Source: Callipepla californica brunnescens
Taxonomy: Eukaryota > Chordata > Aves > Galliformes > Odontophoridae
NCBI GenBank assembly: GCA_023055505.1
Contig: JALIRH010000035.1
Span: 5,698,382 to 5,762,381 of the forward strand
Length of the DNA: 64,000 nucleotides
Reading direction: 5' to 3'
This document shows positions 1 through 10,800 of the stretch, one piece after another; the first letter of the stretch is position 1, and every line of letters starts with the position of its first letter. Under the pieces are notes generated by a model that saw only the letters and a list, made by a program, of their open reading frames with translations, searched no databases and was not told the DNA's origin. Both the position numbers and the translations under genes were made by a program.

Positions 1-934
1 AACCGAAGTGGCATTTACAACACAAACAATCACATTAGCCCCTGTGAAATGGAGATGGAATTGATTTTCATTTCAGAGATTTCACAGCTTGCCCCAGAAC
101 TTTCTGCTTGATTGCTGGTGCTCAGAGAGGCACGAGGATTTGGGAGCGTCAGAAGCAGCGTGTGCAATGTGGTATATAAAAATATGAGAGTCTTGCTTGA
201 AAGATGGCTCGCCCTGCTTCGCTTGCTCATAATTTGCCATGCATCTCCCAAAGTTTGCATCTTCAGCCCTGCCATCCTGTTTGGCTTTGCCAGCCATGGT
301 GTATTCTGGGGCTGTCACCGACTCGGTGTGCCATCAGCAGGTTGGGAGATCAAAGAGCCAGCTGGTGATGTCTTGGTTCAGCTCTGGGTGCTGTGTTGTC
401 TGGCTTGTGCCAAGTCCTTGATCATTGCACTTCTGGGTGGACCAATCCATCAGCTCACTGGCTTGTGCTTGAGTCACTGACTGCTTTATTTGAAGCTCAA
501 CAACGACAGCCTCATAGGGCTCAAGTTAAGAACCTTCTTCCTAAAGGCAGGTGCTGGCTGCAATAAGGGGAGCGTGGCTGACTGTGGATTACTTGTGACA
601 GTTTCATTTGCTCCTACAGTGTGTGCTGGTTCTGCTGCTCATGCAAGCACGGCTTGTGCAGGCATCTCAGGAGGTCCTTGGGGACACGAAGGTCACCCAC
701 ATAGGGGCAGGGGAAGTGAAGACGCCTTTCTTTGTCACCTTTCCATCTCATACATCAGCCACAGCGTTGGGAATTGTGTGAGGCCATGGGTGTTTGCTAA
801 TAAGCTGGTACCCAAGTCTCCTGCCGTAGCTCTTTCCCTTAATGAACCACTCATATTTAATCACCCAGAGCCCCTGCAGCCAAGGCAGCCTCGTTTGGTG
901 AGGAACGCGTTTGCCCTCAGCGATATCACAGTGA
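1..934. other. Non-coding spacer, no gene seen
   Basis: No exon with a matching acceptor and donor, no repeat family and no RNA gene was recognised. The first 100 bases and the stretch near 225-265 (with TAATTTGCC and TTTGCATC motifs) are AT-leaning and could belong to a regulatory element that starts upstream of the window. Open frames on both strands overlap each other and lack domain-like composition. Confidence 0.5.
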
Positions 935-1230
935 ATCATTGGTGAGCCACCCAAAGGCTGAAATATGTTTGCATCAACCGTTTCTCAAAGAATGCTACAT
1001 AAAGAACGAGTTCATAAATAACTGGGCTAGAGCTTGGAAAGTTCATAAACATCAGAGCCCATTGAGCAATTTGCTGCAAATAATTCACTATTGTGGGGTT
1101 TTACTGAGGGCAAATATAAAAAAAAAAATAATCAACAACGCAGAAATCTACTCCTTATCACCTTCTAAATGTATTAAGCCGGGGAATAATCTGTCCTCTC
1201 CGCAGAACGTATTTTTGGAGCAGACTTCCT
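935..1230. promoter_or_regulatory. Candidate conserved non-coding element
   Basis: This AT-leaning block carries the 9-mer GTTCATAAA twice, at 1010-1018 and 1041-1049 (31 bp apart, start to start), an AAATAATTCACT stretch and a short A-run near 1119-1130. No repeat family is recognised. The call as an enhancer-type element is inferred from composition only; an amniote alignment would decide it. Confidence 0.3.
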
Positions 1231-1684
1231 CAATTCGAGTGCAAATCTGAGCTCCCCCCTGGGCAATGGAGCACGATACAGTTCTGTGCACAGGGAGGGG
1301 AGGCAGAGGAGAATTGCGAGTAAGTGGCATGAAGACAATTTGCTTGGAATGGGGAGGAAGATGCGCTGTGACAAGGATAGATGGAATGAGGTTGTTGCCA
1401 GAGAAAATCTCGAGGAGTTGTGAGCCAAGCTGGGGGGAGCCTTGGACGCAGTGAGCATGCAAATCTCACCATGGTTTTGGGTTTTGAAGCGGTAGAAGGC
1501 GGAGGGGAGGGGGGAAGATACATCCAAAGAAGCTTTGTCAAGTCTGACATTCCTTTTGCATCCAAAAGTGGGTATTGATTTTCCACCCGTGACTGCTGTA
1601 AATGAGAATTTCTGTGTCGCAGCGAAGGCCGGCACTGGTTGTGTGGCTCTTATCTCTTCAAATATGATTACCTGCACTTCATGG
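1231..1684. other. Non-coding spacer with a POU octamer
   Basis: Mixed-composition sequence without a gene. A perfect octamer ATGCAAAT lies at 1457-1464. This is the consensus POU (OCT) site, but one such 8-mer is expected by chance in tens of kilobases, so it is recorded only as a motif. Confidence 0.4.
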
Positions 1685-1950
1685 TTTCATGGTTAAAATC
1701 ATAATGAACTTTGCCAACCAAGTCAGTCCATCGTCTCCGTGCGTTTGTGCGCGGGATCCAATGAATTCTCTCGCCGCTTCCTCACCGCTCTATCTCCAGG
1801 CTACAGGTTTATTGACTTACTGCTAATTTTCTTGTCAGGATAATTCTTCCAATCAAGATTTAAAACAAACTGGGAGGTTACTAAAGTGCTGGAGATTAAA
1901 GTCCTAATGCTTTTTGATTTGATTAAGATACCTCGGAGCGAAGGTATTTG
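1685..1950. promoter_or_regulatory. Candidate conserved non-coding element
   Basis: Repeat-free AT-leaning block with homeodomain-like cores (CTGCTAATTTTC, GGATAATTC, TTTGATTTGATTAAG) between about 1800 and 1925. It directly precedes a G-run. Function is inferred from composition only. Confidence 0.33.
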
Positions 1951-1955
1951 TTTTA

Positions 1956-1990
1956 GGGGGGGGGGGAGGGGGCAGGAGAAGGGAGAGGAT
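1956..1990 (+). repeat. G-rich low-complexity tract
   Basis: An uninterrupted run of about 11 G is followed by AGGGGGCAGGAGAAGGGAG, so four or more G-tracts of three or longer sit within 35 bases. This fits the pattern of a possible intramolecular G-quadruplex on the plus strand. It may only be a simple repeat. Confidence 0.6.
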
Positions 1991-2112
1991 GAGGATGTAG
2001 GGTTTGTGGTTTGGAGGAAAGCTTTTCTTGGAGGGACTGGGTTGTTTGTTTAGAGTAAATCCTTTCTTCCATGCCAGCATCTGCTGTTCTGTATTTGCTC
2101 GCAGGGGAAACT

Positions 2113-2155
2113 TAAAAAAAATAAAAAAATAAAATAGAAAAAGAAGGAAAGAAAT
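2113..2155. repeat. A-rich low-complexity tract
   Basis: Runs of A broken by single T or G residues, followed by AAGAAGGAAAGAAAT. No LINE or SINE body is visible upstream, so I treat it as simple sequence and not as the tail of a retroelement. Confidence 0.6.
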
Positions 2156-2159
2156 AGAT

Positions 2160-2614
2160 TATTCCCACTGCATCAACCTACAGGCTGCTGCTGGCTGCAA
2201 TTTTCTTCAATTTCTTGCCGTGAAAAGCAAGACCGTTCATTTTGTAAGTGCTGCTTTTGTGTGTGACCTATATTTTGAAAACTGATGGGGTCACCACCTC
2301 CCTCCTCCCAACCTGTTGAACCAAAGAGTGTTTGAGATCTGTCCTAGATTGTATTTGTCTGTGAGATTATTTAAAAAGCCAGGTAGCTATTACTAATAAG
2401 ACACTGCTCTCCTGGCGGGTTTTGAATTTTTTTTCCCTCCCCTTTACTCCCTTTGGAAATGGAAATCCCAGCCCGGCTCCACCTGACCGAGAAAGTGCTT
2501 TCCTTCGCCTCTCTGTCCTTCAGAGCTGTTTTAAAAGCACATAATCTTCCTCCATCCATTGTCTTGTGACCCTTCTTCATGTTTTCCCCTGTTGGTTCGC
2601 CTGGCTGGCACATT
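2160..2614. other. Non-coding spacer
   Basis: No gene. The part at 2160-2290 is unremarkable single-copy-looking sequence that could extend the neighbouring candidate element. The 80-codon minus-strand frame in the second half has no domain-like features. Confidence 0.45.
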
Positions 2615-3165
2615 TAAGATGTCGTCGCTTGTCAGGTGGCGTTGAAGACATGTATTTGTGCATAAAAATACACCCAATTTCAGCACTGCAGCTGTTTAAT
2701 GGCACATCTCATTCCCATTTGATTGGAGGTTGAAACCAATGCCGGCAGAGCAAGGGGAGATACGAGGAGTCGCACTGCTCCGTGTTGAGCGCTTCTTTTG
2801 GGCTTTATCAGGCTTGGGGGGCTTCTTTTCCCATTAGAAGTTCCTTTTTTTTTTTTCCTCTCTTTCTCCCTTTTAATCTCACTTTCTATTAAAAGTCTTC
2901 CCAGAGCTAATGTAATAAATTTAGATCCAAAGCCAGATGCATAGCAAAACTTTTGGCAGGGAATACTCTATCAGAAGACATTGCAAATGAAATATGCTTT
3001 CCCTTGGGGATTATTCTACAGTTTAATTTAATTTGATATTTCAAATTAAATTAATTCAAATGGTTATGCAGTTTCCAGGGAAAACAGACTTCATTTATGA
3101 TGTTCTGCCACCAAATTGTTTTGCTCCTATCATATATCTTTTATTGTTAAGCAGGAATGATAAGG
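2615..3165. promoter_or_regulatory. Candidate conserved non-coding element with long AT palindrome
   Basis: A repeat-free AT-rich block with many homeodomain-like cores (TGTTTAATGG, GCTAATGTAATAAATT, TTTAATTTAATTTG). It contains a T-run at about 2845-2858 and a 14-bp perfect inverted repeat at 3023-3036/3041-3054 around a 4-base loop. Such a mix of single-copy AT-rich sequence and ATTA cores is typical of deeply conserved enhancers near developmental regulators. Conservation itself was not tested. Confidence 0.42.
3023..3054. repeat. 14-bp perfect inverted repeat, 4-base loop
   Basis: The left arm TTAATTTAATTTGA (3023-3036) is the exact reverse complement of the right arm TCAAATTAAATTAA (3041-3054), with TATT between. 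The arms hold several overlapping AATTA/TTAAT cores, so the element could present paired homeodomain sites. Low complexity raises the chance expectation. Confidence 0.85.
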
Positions 3166-3469
3166 AGTGACAACGTAGGACTTTCCGTGCCCTTTGTTTC
3201 ACGACTGCCATCCTGAAGGGGGCTGAGATGTTCCCCCGCGTGGGGCTTCTCATTGTGCTTAGGCCAACATCTCCACCAAAGCCTTCTATGGCTGAAAATC
3301 AGATTCTCATCGAAGGATTTTGTCTTCACAACAGCATCCTGATGTGCTTCTGCTGGCGTGCCCACCCTGGGCAGGGTCAGTGGTGGTGTACCAGCCCTAA
3401 GGCAACCGCTTCCTGAGAGCTGCATGGGCTCCGTGGCTTTTCTTTACCGTCATCCTGTGCTGCTTTAGA
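3166..3469. other. Non-coding spacer
   Basis: GC-richer sequence without a recognised gene or repeat. Overlapping frames of 62 and 92 codons on opposite strands are unsupported by splice signals or domains. Confidence 0.45.
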
Positions 3470-3905
3470 AGTGACTGATTTATTTAACGTGGCTTTTCTC
3501 CACCGCCTCTTATTACCCGGAGTCATCAAGGAACTTGCACCAAACTCCAAAGTACATTAAGACAAGGTAATTCAGGGAAGTGTTTGCATCTAGAAATATA
3601 TGTAAGCACTTTCCTATCTGCTGGCCTGTAGAAAAGCCATTATTCTCGACAGGGGAAAAAAAATATTGGTAATATCACAAGAGGCTTTGGAAGAGTGCAA
3701 AAAACTAGTTTCATTTTCCAGTCAACTGAGATCTAATATTTCCTATACAAGATGTTTAGATGTTTTATAAAAAGGAGCTATGTTTATTTGTCTAAAGCGA
3801 CACACTCAAAACTTCCACACTGTGCTCGTGGCTTTTTCCCATTGTAAATGGTTTTGCAGGGAGAAATCTCTTTCTCATCCATCACCGCCAGTAGATTAGA
3901 GAAAT
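3470..3905. promoter_or_regulatory. Candidate conserved non-coding element
   Basis: An AT-rich repeat-free block with TTTATTTAACG, GTACATTAAGAC, GGTAATTCAG, AATATTGGTAATATC and GAGATCTAATATTTCC motifs. Open reading frames are short. The composition contrasts with the GC-richer spacer on both sides. Enhancer function is inference from composition. Confidence 0.4.
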
Positions 3906-6900
3906 ATAAATATCATCTAAAGAGAAGGGAGCCGTGAGTCTGCTAACGAGTGTGAGGGAGGAAACAAGGAGTGTGGGAGCTGGGCTGAGTGCTGAGCCAT
4001 TGCCAGCCTGGCTGCCCAGCTTCAGGATGTGCTCGGCAACTCTGGGATGAGTGTCCCCGTGTGACACGTGGCCGGGCCCAGCAACCTGCCATGGGAAAGG
4101 GAGATTTGTCAAAACAGATTTTATTCTCTTGCTCTGGAAAAGCGCTGTGGATTGTTTGTCAAAGTATTTATCGAGCCCAGAGAGGGCTTGCTCCAGAACA
4201 GCACACAGCCCTACAGCATTTCAGAGGATGTGGGATGCAGATACCCCATACAGCAAGCTGCCTTCTCAATCACAGCCGTGCCCCAGCCACGTTATCACAA
4301 TGGAAGGTCTCACTCTGGAAGCACTCAGGTTGAAGAATTTATACACTGAGGGACAGAAGAGGCAGTTGTGGGGTGATAGATGGACTCTCCCATGTGCAGC
4401 TTGCATTGCTGGGAGCCAGCTAGGGACCATGTGCCATCATCCTCATGCACAGACACAGTCTGACTGCGCTTTGAAGGTTTTGTGCCAGGATCTTCAGTCT
4501 TTTTTTCCTTTTTTTAACACCTCTTTCCTTTTCTTTTCCCCTTTTTTAATTTGGAAGCAATCTCATCCTTAGTGCTTCACCGGCAGCGAGGGAGGCAGCC
4601 GGGAAATCTTAACCTTGAAGCTTGAGTGTGTTGCTTTTGATTGCAAGCCGGCAGTGGTTTCGGTGCAGAAACTCTGTTAGAGTTTGAGCAGCTCTCGGAC
4701 CAAAACAGGGAAACAAACCCTGGTGAATCAGTGTGAGCATCTCAGCACAGTGCTGCGCGGATTTGGTTCTTCTCATCTCATTCTGCAAAAGCTCTCTGTG
4801 CCTGGCCATGGGGTGGGGAGGTATGATGCTGAGGGACAGGGCAGGGAGCAGTGGGAAAGCCTCAGTTTAGGGCTGCGTTTTGGCTTTGTTTCTTGCCCTC
4901 ACAAACCCTCTCTCTCCTGCAAAAGGAGGTTCTGGTCTCTCGGGCCGTGTTTGCAGGGTCAGGCCTTTGGAAAGTAATTGCTGTAAGAGGTCCCTGTTCT
5001 CCAGCACTCCTGCTGCCAGCAGATGTGTGCATCAGCTGTTCTGCTGCCGCGTGCCGGAAAAACCATGTGCTGGAAATTAAAAACTGCAGCAACTGCAGGA
5101 AGATGCCCTTCCTCGCCAGCCCTGGTTGTTTGACTTTGCCACTCATCCAGCAGTTTGTCAGGACATGATATGCTGTACGATGCCCCTGCTTTAATTTCAT
5201 TCTGTTTTATTTTAGCTCTACGGCAGTGTTTTGTCTCTGGGCAAACTCATCATGTCAAAAAGAGATTGCTCGAGCCTGGTTCAGCTTTTGGCTGCTTTTT
5301 TTCTTTCCTGCTGTGCCTGAGCAGCATCCACGAGCAGCAGTCTATGTGTGAGGGGCTGGAGCCCTCCAGGCTCAGCATACGTGCTCAAAAGAGCTGATGC
5401 TCAGAAGGAAAAGGAACAGAGGAAAGGGCTGTGTTTAGGGTTATAGATGGGAAATGGAGTCATGGACTGTAGAGATTTTTCTCAGTGCCTTTCTTGCTGT
5501 TGAAGCCACAGTGCAGCCTCTCCCTCCTTACCGTTGGGCTGAGTTTTACTGCACGTTATTACGGCCACCTCCTTTCCTTCCCCACAAGTCCTTGACCATC
5601 AAGGTGGATTGACTACCAAAGAAAAAGCCTTCAGCTCTGGGGGACAAAGGGGATTTTCCCATTTGTCTTTCAGTGAGATGAAGCCAAGAGGAAGGGCGCT
5701 TGTGCATACCCGAGTCCTGAATGGTGGGTGCTTTTGAGAACTCGTGGGCTCTGACTGCTTAAATACATCATTGCATCTAAACACTGCGACCTGCGAGGCC
5801 ATTTCAACACAGTTTCAAAAGCCCTTTGGGGAATGAGGCTGCTCCCCTTAAGATGGTTTAGGAGTTATTGATGGAATAACCTTTGGGGACCAAGTCTTGT
5901 CTTTCAGAGGCGAGGAAGAAATTGTTTAAATAACCCCCCAGGGATTAGAACTGGTGGTGACCCAGAAACAGTTTAGTTTGCTATTGCTTTCCACAACTTC
6001 CCCGGGCTAAAACTGTCTCCAGTAAAAGAAAACCAGGTTGTTATTGGGGGGAGTGAGCAGAAGAGCAGGCAAGGGAAAGGCTTAGTGGAGTCAGGAGGCA
6101 GCTGTGACATCTCTTTTGCTTTTAATGTCTCAGTGACCCAAAGCCCCTTTCCCATTTTTTGATTATTTAATTTTTCATATCTTGCTTTCTGTAACTTGGG
6201 TTAAAAGCAGATGGTGACTCTCCACCTCATGGCAATTCCAGTTTTGGCTGATGCGATACCACTGTGATACAGATCTCTGCATCCACTGCGGGATGTTTTC
6301 AAGAGCCTTATTGTCCTTCATCGTTTTATCCACTGTTTGGTCAGGAAGGTATCCCCCAGCAGACACCTCCTAATGCCTGGAAATGTTGAGATAGGAATGA
6401 GAGGGGATAATCCTCTTATTTACCACCTCTTGGCCTAAAAAGAGACAAGAGACTTGCCACCAGCTTTAGTTATTGCAAGGCTGAATTCAGGGTTGTGGAC
6501 ACCCATCCATTCATCCATCACCGAGACCTTCACGCTCATGTTGCAGATGCTCACTTGCTTTCTTAATAGGATTTTGCTCTTTGGGTTCCACGTAACTGCC
6601 CCCTCGGCCGAAATCATCGGTGTGGAGTCGACCCCAGGCTGTCAGTACTAAAAGCACAAGCAGTGGCTTTGTGGGCTCCAGGAGAAGCATTGTCACATCC
6701 GATCAGGGTGAGCTCTCACACTTCTCCAAGCACCAGCCACAAGCAGAAAACATGGCAAATGTGAGAGTAGCACAGATGTAGGGAATAAGCAAAGCTTTGC
6801 CTACATTATTGGATCATTAATGAGGAGAGACCTCATCAACCACCCAGCCATCTAATTTCTCTTGGCTACTATTGCAGCTGGTCAGGAGTCGCATGAGGCG

Positions 6901-8484
6901 TGACATTTTCTGACACAAAACAATGCTGAGAGATGTTTGTGATGAGAAAATGGCCATTCTCCCTTTCCCTCCACTGCTTCAATCCTGGAAATTTCCTTCA
7001 GAGCAATTTTCTGGTGAAAAGTACATTGCCAACTGCTTCTCTTGGTTGAGCTCCCAAATTTCCCAGCACCTCCCATCACTGCAGCCCACCAGCCCCAAAT
7101 TCACTTTAAATCCCTCCACCAAAGCAGAGTTGACTTGGAGTTCAGCCACAGAGCTGAATATACCCTCCCCGAACACAAACAAGAGCTTCATCCCCCTGCC
7201 AAGAGTTTTCCTCCCTTGCAAAAGCGGAGCTGCCCGGTCCTACAAACTGGCCGCAGCCCCACGCATGCTCCTGGCTCCTGACATCAGCAGCGTTGCATGG
7301 AGATGTACTGCTTGCCCAGTAGTGTCTCGATTCACAAACTAATTAAAGTTCGTGTCACACCAGGAAGATATAAAACGCTATTCGAGTGCTAGATGTTATT
7401 ATTTTAAACTTCCCTTCTTTTCCTGAGGCGCAGCAACTCCCCAGATCCCAGCTGGCACACCACATCCAGCCACAAAACACCACTAATTGGGTGTTTCTCC
7501 TGTTGACCTCATTTCTCAAGCACACTTTGGCTTTTTTTCTTCTTTTATCTTTTTTTTTTCTTTTTCCTTTTTTGCCAAGAGAAACTGGGTAAATAGAAAA
7601 CAGGCACTTGTTGCGTATCATGGCCAACTCTTCGCTCTACCTGTCTTTCATGGCATGATAGTGCAGCTCTTTCCCCGCTGTCATCCATTTTAGAGGGAAA
7701 TATAGGGCAGAGTAAGATGGAAGGGACAGATCAAGGGTGGAGTAATATCTTTGGAAGAGCTTTCGGATCTCCACTCCTTCCCTTTGGCAGTTGATGCAAT
7801 CAAGTAGCAAAGATTTTTACCTTTGCTGCCCAGTTCAGGTTTGTGGTCTTCAGAGCTAAGCATAGACCGCCCTTCTTTTCTTCTCGATGCTCTCCTCCAG
7901 CAAGATGGTGCTGGCTGCAGCTAGAACTGCAGAGGGGACTTTACAAAGACCATCTTTTGGAAAGGCTTTTGGCTTCTCATAGGGAAGCCAAAGAGGATGG
8001 GGCTTCAGCACTGCCTCCTCTTGGCAATCTCAAAATAAACCTCAGCCCCAGACTATAGGATGTCTCCTTCTGCTCCCATGCATCTAAGTCTGTAACATTT
8101 GGGTACTGAGAGGCATCTTTTGTTGCCGGTTCCCCTTCAAAACACAAGGCGATTGTGCTGCAAATGGCACACAGCTCAGCCAGTCTCTCCTGGTGCAACT
8201 CCTGCTGACACAACGCACTGAGTTCATCGGAGCTGGCTTTGTTAAAGCCTCCCCTGCCTGATTTTCCTCCCAAGGAATCTAGCAGCATCCCATTAGTTCC
8301 TTAATTGTGTGGTGCTGCTGAGGAGCTGCTTCCTGCAGGAGGGTTCAGCGTCACCGTGCAGAGCTGGCAAGTGGAAGCCTCTCCCTGGCACTCTCTTGAT
8401 GGCTCTTTTTCTTCCTTTTCACTCATAGTTGTGCAGACGTGTTTTACTGTGTGCCTCGGATTCTGCCCCGTCTGCCTTCCCTGG
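3906..8484. other. Long non-coding spacer, no gene seen
   Basis: About 4.6 kb of ordinary sequence. I looked for exons bounded by pyrimidine tract plus AG and by GT(A/G)AG, and found none with a sustained, protein-like frame. The longest frame (173 codons, about 4051-4572) ends in a T-rich low-complexity tract (4498-4550). A 12-bp palindrome GCAAAGCTTTGC is at 6789-6800. Pyrimidine-rich low-complexity sequence lies at 7528-7575. The patch at 7310-7420 (with ACTAATTAAAG) is AT-leaning and may be a small regulatory element. Confidence 0.5.
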
Positions 8485-8870
8485 CATTAATCAATTGTGC
8501 AGTTTCCCCCGTAGCGTTCATTACCTCCTTAAGAATCAGCGCGGGGAGAAAACACAATTAGATGCTGCTTTGGTTAAAGAATACCTTGAACAACAGAACA
8601 AAGGCTTTAAAAATAAGGAAAGAGTGAAAATAGCGCAGTTTGAACTAATGATGGAAATTACCTCGGGTTAAGTTGGATTTTAAATCAGAGGTTTGGGGGG
8701 ATTTTAGTTTTTCTTTTCTTTCCAGTGAATTATGACAAATACAGAAGCCTGCCGGATGGATGATTAGATTTTTTTTTCTCCTATCCGCACTGAAAAATGA
8801 AATATTTCTGTAATATTAAATCCGTCAAATTGATCAAAGTGCAGTGTCAAAAAACGTTGTAAGCGCCTCT
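8485..8870. promoter_or_regulatory. Candidate conserved non-coding element
   Basis: AT-rich repeat-free block with GCATTAATCAATTG, ACACAATTAGATG, GATGATTAGATT and TCTGTAATATTAAATCC motifs. The first half is also open on the plus strand from about 8512 to a stop at 8671, giving a charged, lysine- and glutamate-rich peptide. I see no acceptor or donor that would make it an exon, so a regulatory element is the simpler reading. Confidence 0.36.
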
Positions 8871-9460
8871 TCTCATCCAATCCCCTTAGCGGCTGCAAAC
8901 CAGAGACCTTTTCATATCCCTTTCTGGAGGCGGCTGGAGGTTACCTCCGCTGAAAGAGTCTGCAAGAAATGAGTCTGCATTTCTCCATCTAATTCCCATC
9001 GTGGGGGCTCTCACAGAGGCCACGGGTTTGGCGCATGGAATTCAAATACGTGGTCCTCAGCACTTTGGTTTTGTCTGTACGTGTGTCCTAACGCCGTCCT
9101 TTCCCTGGCCAGGACCAGGGTTGATCTGCACAGAAGAGGGGCAGGGAAGGGGCTGGCTTTGCTCTCTAGGTGAGTGGTGGCTGTTTTATTGGGATTTCCC
9201 TTTCCCTCTTATTTCCCTTTGGCTGAACAATGAGAAACCCAATCAAAGCAGAAGCACCGCATGGCTGGTGGTTGCTGGAGGATGCTGACATGGTGTGTTT
9301 CCAAAAGTCCAGGGAGGTTGTGATGGGATATCCACACTGCAGGAAGGATGCAGTGTGTGTCCATGAAAAAGGAGGAGGAAAAGATATTGGAAAGGTGTCA
9401 GTGAGGAGAAGCTGGGAGGGCTGGGGCTTGTGAAGTCTGGGAGATGGGCTGTGGTGGTCT
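8871..9460. other. Non-coding spacer
   Basis: No gene, repeat family or RNA gene recognised. GC-richer than the block before it. Confidence 0.45.
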
Positions 9461-9465
9461 CAGAA

Positions 9466-9690
9466 TGAGACATTAAGGCTCAAAAAGATCTCTGAGATCC
9501 CCAGTCCAACCCACCCCACTGTGCCTACTGCCCACATCCATCAGTGCCACATCCCCACAGCTCTGGAACACCCCCAGGGACGGTGACCCCCACTCCCTGG
9601 GCAGCAGTGCAGTGCAGCACATCTCTTTCGAGATGTTTCCTAATACCCCACCCCTCTTCTCTTCTTGGAGGAAAGAGGTCGTTACAGATA
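9466..9690 (-). mobile_element. CR1 LINE 3' fragment, antisense
   Basis: Reading left to right it shows the reverse complement of the CR1 3' end. A degraded tail (GAGACATTAAGGCT) is followed by GATCTCTGAGATCCCCAGTCC, the CCACTGTGCC...CAGTGCCACATCCCCACAG block, and CCCAGGGACGGTGACCCCCA...CTGGGCAGC. CR1 is the dominant non-LTR retrotransposon of birds and usually survives as 5'-truncated copies like this one. The copy is only about 225 bp and non-functional. Confidence 0.85.
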
Positions 9691-10619
9691 AGACGCTGAA
9701 CATCTGCTTTCCACTCCGAGCAGCAAAATGATGAGTAGGATTCTACTTCTTTGCAGAAAGGATGTATGTTTGCTCTCTGACGGGAGCAGAACACCTCCTG
9801 TTGGGATGCTGGGGCATGGAGGGAGGCAGCTTGAGGTGTCAGGGGCACTCCTTCATTAGGAACAGGTTAAACAAATGTCTGTCAGGTTGCTCACGTGCAC
9901 TCGATGCTGTCCCCACGGAGCTGTGGGGAAGGGAACGACCCGGCGTCCCTTTCATTTATTTAAAGCTGTGTAAGCAGGAGCACGCGGGCTCCTTCTATTG
10001 CTATTAGTTCTGCTTTGCCATTCAACATGAAACTCCACTTGTCTTCAAAGAAAAACACAGGGAAATAAAAGGATACAGCTTTTGCATATGCTTGCATGTC
10101 GGGAAGCTTGTTTGCTCTCTCGAGGAGGACTTATTTATTTCTGTGGCTGCGTGGAGATGTGCTCTGAACTTCCATAAAATCTGCAGTTTTGCTCCATCCC
10201 TCACTGAGCAGGCAGCGCTTCCTACGTGGAAAACACCAAGCGAGAGGTTCTCCTTCTCTCCCTGAGCGTGTTTCTGCTGTGTGTTTCTGCTTTGTGCCTC
10301 AGTGTCCCCTGTACACACGGCTGGGATTAAAAGACAAAAATCTCTGCTCCCCCCAGCACTGATTGCTGTGCTTCAGGAGCACAGAGCTCCGTGCTATCAA
10401 CCAACCCTCGCCAGGGAGCGTATGCATTTCCCCCTGTTGCACCTGTGGGGAAGCAGGTACAAAGGAGATGAAGTCATCCTTCAGAAGGAAGGAGCAGAAC
10501 TGGAAGGATGTTGGAGCCCAGGGCTGGGTCTCCAAGAGCTGCACGAAGTCGGGAGGTGCTGGAGGCAAACAGGAGGAAAGCAGCAAAGAAATGGATTGCT
10601 GCAACTCCACTGCTTACCA
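9691..10619. other. Non-coding spacer
   Basis: No gene recognised. Overlapping frames of 98-114 codons on opposite strands near 10022-10640 cancel as evidence, since both strands are open over the same GC-rich low-stop sequence. An AT-leaning patch at about 10030-10145 has TTTGCATATGC but no other structure. Confidence 0.45.
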
Positions 10620-10800
10620 AATTAGAAACAATTTAAGGATTTAAGGATTAAGTACCATTAATTACTGCCCAACAAATGCTGAACTACAATGGAGCACTTG
10701 TGAAAATGGAGGGAAGTTCTGCGTGAATACTAAATGGCTTCATTAATGCTCGGTGCAATTTCATTGAGTGATAAATTAATTTGTCCGACGCTCCAGGAAT
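10620..10800. promoter_or_regulatory. Candidate conserved non-coding element (short)
   Basis: AT-rich repeat-free block with AGTACCATTAATTACTG, GGCTTCATTAATGCTCG and GATAAATTAATTTGTCC, that is, three ATTAAT cores within about 150 bp. Regulatory role is inferred from this motif clustering. Confidence 0.35.
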
